6,071 nt of DNA. It comes from an uncultured Eubacteriales bacterium (lineage in GTDB: Bacteria; Bacillota; Clostridia; Oscillospirales; CAG-272). Shown one piece after another: positions 5,850 to 6,071 of the stretch. A program made the position numbers and the translations under genes. The notes beneath the pieces were generated by a model. That model ran no database searches, was not told where the DNA came from, and saw only the letters and a program-made list of their open reading frames with translations. Numbering within the stretch: the first letter of the stretch is position 1; the number at the start of each line of letters is the position of its first letter. The DNA is taken from positions 1 to 6,071 of the forward strand of contig URHR01000099.1 in NCBI GenBank assembly GCA_900547725.1, written 5' to 3'.

Positions 5850-5930
5850 TAAGACCTCGGGGCTTTGCCCCGAACCCTACTCAGGGGACTTCTTAAGGAG
5901 AAGTCCCCTAAGAACCTTCAAGACCTTCAA
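5850..5930 (+). repeat. Hairpin repeat module A, copy 2, in the thrS leader
   Basis: AAGACCTCGGGGC at 5851 opens a hairpin with stem TCGGGGC (5857-5863) and GCCCCGA (5867-5873). A second stem AGGGGACTTCT (5883-5893) pairs with AGAAGTCCCCT (5899-5909). The tail AAGAACCTTCAAGACCTTCAAC matches the tail of the other copies. Relative to copy 1 both stems have changed at paired positions. It directly abuts the thrS ribosome binding site and would be in the 5' part of the thrS mRNA if transcription starts upstream. Confidence 0.85.
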
Positions 5931-5977
5931 CCCAATTTAATTTTTGGGGCAGTCTTTACGTTGTACAGATTTTGAGT

Positions 5978-6071
5978 GTAGCCATATTCCGTGCTACTAT
6001 TTCCGGCTGCTCCGAACCAAATCCCGTCAAGCGGGATTTGGACAGCTGTCGCTTCTCTCCGCTACCGGATA
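5978..6071 (+). repeat. Repeat module B, copy 2, cut by the window edge
   Basis: It matches 1745-1843 in order and orientation: GTAGCCATATTCCGTGCTAC, TTCCGGCTGCTCCG, a hairpin with stem CCAAATCCCG (6017-6026) and CGGGATTTGG (6032-6041), and CTCCGCTACCGGATA at the edge. The element probably continues past 6071. The 47 bases between modules A and B here (about 5931-5977) differ from those in copy 1. Confidence 0.85.

Larger units (their letters stand above)
5833..6071 (-). other. Region upstream of thrS without a recognisable T-box
   Basis: Beyond the ribosome binding site these 239 bases contain only repeat modules A and B and a short AT-rich linker. I looked on the minus strand for the T-box hallmark (a GGTGG-type antiterminator sequence before a terminator with a T-run) and for a clear promoter and found neither. 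Any T-box or promoter would have to lie beyond the window. Absence is judged by eye only. Confidence 0.6.

Noticed and set aside
4159..5940. Long plus-strand open frame of 593 codons opposite thrS
   Set aside because: It lies antisense to the unmistakable ThrRS frame, has no family features or ribosome binding site, and is what GC-rich coding sequence produces on its opposite strand.

Overview
The window looks like a stretch of a moderately GC-rich member of the Clostridia (Bacillota), probably an anaerobe of the gut type. The reasons are strong AGGAGG-type ribosome binding sites before the genes, a threonyl-tRNA synthetase with the PMTCPF and RVRQFTISEGH sequence style I associate with gut Clostridia, and a DltB/DltC-like cell-envelope cassette. 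The taxonomic guess is inference; no rRNA or other marker is present.

All five genes lie on the minus strand, so transcription runs from high to low coordinates. In that order they are: thrS, a complete threonyl-tRNA synthetase (5832-3901); a 75-residue phosphopantetheine carrier protein (3901-3674) whose ATG shares one base with the thrS stop; an MBOAT O-acyltransferase of the DltB/AlgI type (3659-2103); a 519-bp gene-free gap; a membrane-anchored SGNH-like protein (1583-540) with Cys where the nucleophile Ser is expected; and a small lipoprotein (543-55) overlapping it by 4 bp. A perfect 16-bp inverted repeat at 1-37, just past the lipoprotein stop, is a likely terminator.

The last four genes read as one extracytoplasmic acylation system. 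The carrier protein would present an activated acyl group at the inner face, the MBOAT protein would move it across the membrane, the SGNH-like protein would act in transfer on the outer face, and the lipoprotein may help at the surface. This resembles D-alanylation by DltABCD or polymer acetylation by AlgI/AlgJ. No DltA-like ligase is in the window, so the acyl group and the acceptor are unknown.

The gap between the MBOAT and SGNH genes (1584-2102) and the region upstream of thrS (5833-6071) hold related hairpin-rich repeats rather than genes. Comparing the copies shows paired changes that keep the stems while the bases differ, so the family appears to be maintained as a folded RNA or DNA structure. 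One end of these elements sits directly against a ribosome binding site (two cases) or close to a stop codon (two cases). This repeat family and its relation to the operon are the least explained parts of the window.
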